Below, piece by piece: positions 6,512 through 7,236 of a DNA stretch of 7,236 bases; positions within the stretch are counted from its first letter, which is position 1; each line of letters begins with the position of its first letter. The stretch is from a bacterium (GTDB lineage: Bacteria; Fidelibacterota; Marinisomatia; Marinisomatales; JAHJCW01). The notes under the pieces are model-generated. The model had not been told where the DNA came from, ran no database searches, and saw nothing but the letters and a program-made list of their open reading frames with translations. Made by a program: the position numbers and the translations under genes. The stretch spans positions 1 to 7,236 of the forward strand of contig JAUXHY010000057.1 of NCBI GenBank assembly GCA_030621275.1, read 5' to 3'.

Positions 6512-7098
6512 ATATTTCATTATATAATATCAACGCCTATATTTTTACCGGCGGTCAAAGCCGCCGACTGTATACGGATAAGAGTCTTGTTCAATTAAAT
6601 GGTAAAACACTTACTGAAATAATTCACCATAAACTGAGTTTAATCTTTGGTAATATCTATATTGTAGGTAAGGAAAACAATTTCCCTGATTATGATTTTA
6701 TTCAAGATATTAAATCTGTTCAATGTCCATTGAATGGAATTGTAACAGCACTAGAACATACTCAAAACGATTGGATATTCGTAATCGCCTGCGATTTACC
6801 ATTGGTTAAAATAAGTAGTATTAATGACATATATGATAGTATTGATTCAAACACACAAGTTGTTTTACCTAACGTAAATAATAAACTTCAACCATTATGT
6901 GCCTTCTATCATAAAAGTATTTTGAAAATATTCAATATTGCAATTGATGAAAATGATTATTCATTAATGAAATTATTGGATCAAAGCGAGGTTGTAAAAG
7001 TCGAAATTCCTACTGTTGATAAAGAACAATTCTTGAATATCAATTATCCGGAAGATTTGGAGAAAGCGGAAGAATTGTTGGAAAAAGAAAATAATTGA
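6508..7098 (+). CDS. mobA: Molybdenum cofactor guanylyltransferase (MobA-like nucleotidyltransferase)
   Basis: MobA transfers GMP from GTP to Mo-molybdopterin in the cytoplasm, making the MGD cofactor of DMSO-reductase-family enzymes such as periplasmic nitrate reductase. The 196-residue length fits the family. Visible motifs are the nucleotide loop FTGGQSRRLYTDKSL (13-27, family form LAGGxSxRMGxDKxL), CPLNGI (73-78, usually GPLxGI), ACDLP (94-98) with Asp96 as the likely Mg2+ ligand, QPLCAFY near 132, and a C-terminal NINYPEDL. Two deviations stand out: Tyr22 replaces the Gly after Met/Leu in the loop, and Cys73 replaces the Gly of GPL. The ATG overlaps the preceding stop (ATGA), with no clear Shine-Dalgarno, so translational coupling is likely. 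A related NTP-transferase with another substrate is possible but less likely. Confidence 0.87.
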   Translation: MNISLYNINAYIFTGGQSRRLYTDKSLVQLNGKTLTEIIHHKLSLIFGNIYIVGKENNFPDYDFIQDIKSVQCPLNGIVTALEHTQNDWIFVIACDLPLVKISSINDIYDSIDSNTQVVLPNVNNKLQPLCAFYHKSILKIFNIAIDENDYSLMKLLDQSEVVKVEIPTVDKEQFLNINYPEDLEKAEELLEKENN

Positions 7099-7110
7099 GT
7101 TGTTCAATTT

Positions 7111-7124
7111 AATTACATGTAATT
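7111..7124 (+). repeat. Perfect 14-bp palindrome AATTACATGTAATT
   Basis: The palindrome lies in the 32-nt gap between mobA and the ROK gene and is followed at once by four more T residues. It could be a weak AT-only terminator (five-base-pair stem, CATG loop) or a binding site for a dimeric repressor near the ROK start. The sequence alone does not decide. Confidence 0.4.
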
Positions 7125-7130
7125 TTTTGT

Positions 7131-7236
7131 ATGAAAAAATATAAAATTGGTATTGATTTAGGTGGTACAAAATTACTTGGTGTTCTCACCAATAGTAGCA
7201 ACAATATATTGGAAAAGAAAAAGATAAAAATTCAAA
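7131..7236 (+). CDS. ROK-family sugar kinase or regulator, 3' partial
   Basis: Only the first 35 codons are present before the right edge. The N-terminus KIGIDLGGTKLLGVL matches the phosphate-1 ATP-binding motif (DxGGTK) of ROK proteins, which include glucokinase and N-acetylhexosamine kinases. A start this close to the motif, with no helix-turn-helix in front, points to a kinase rather than a NagC/XylR-type repressor. The specificity motif (ExGH and the zinc cysteines) lies outside the window. There is no Shine-Dalgarno, only AATTTTTTGT before the ATG. It is probably functionally unrelated to mobA. Confidence 0.85.
   Translation, partial: MKKYKIGIDLGGTKLLGVLTNSSNNILEKKKIKIQ

Noticed and set aside
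1..7236. CRISPR arrays, insertion sequences, tRNA or rRNA genes
   Set aside because: No regularly spaced repeats, transposase-like frames, terminal inverted repeats or conserved RNA-gene sequences were seen.

Overview
The window is AT-rich DNA from a Gram-negative bacterium. The outer-membrane receptor carries an N-terminal carboxypeptidase-regulatory-like domain, typical of the Bacteroidota/Ignavibacteriota/Calditrichota (FCB) group, so I infer a member of that assemblage, probably an anaerobic or facultative respirer using menaquinone. All genes are on the + strand. There are two functional blocks separated by a structured, terminator-bearing leader RNA.

Block 1 (1-3376) is a respiratory operon: the C-terminal end of an iron-sulfur (polyferredoxin-type) protein, a Tat-type Rieske 2Fe-2S protein, a seven-helix b6/subunit-IV-type cytochrome b, and a membrane-anchored octaheme cytochrome c of the hydroxylamine oxidoreductase (HAO) family. 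Genes are tightly spaced (16 nt, a 4-nt ATGA overlap, 21 nt), and the three complete ones have Shine-Dalgarno sequences. No cytochrome c1 or f gene is present, so the simplest reading is a quinol-oxidising Rieske/cytochrome b module that passes electrons to the octaheme protein. That protein would then reduce a nitrogen compound such as nitrite, NO or hydroxylamine, or run in the opposite direction.

The intergenic region (3377-3638) holds no convincing protein gene. It contains several strong stems, two copies of GTTTGTGA competing for one TCACAAAC, two copies of AAACCTCC, and a canonical intrinsic terminator ending 44 nt before the next start codon. This looks like a riboswitch or attenuator. 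I do not recognise its class.

Block 2 (3639-7098) encodes a TonB-dependent receptor, a roughly 200-residue polytopic membrane protein of unknown family, and a MobA-like molybdenum cofactor guanylyltransferase. The first two genes are 14 nt apart and the last two overlap by 4 nt. The combination suggests uptake of molybdate, tungstate or a cofactor-related compound controlled by the leader RNA; this is inference. A possible link between the blocks is anaerobic nitrogen respiration, with a Mo-enzyme such as nitrate reductase located elsewhere.

The window ends in the first 35 codons of a ROK-family sugar kinase or regulator (7131-7236), preceded by a perfect 14-bp AT-rich palindrome.
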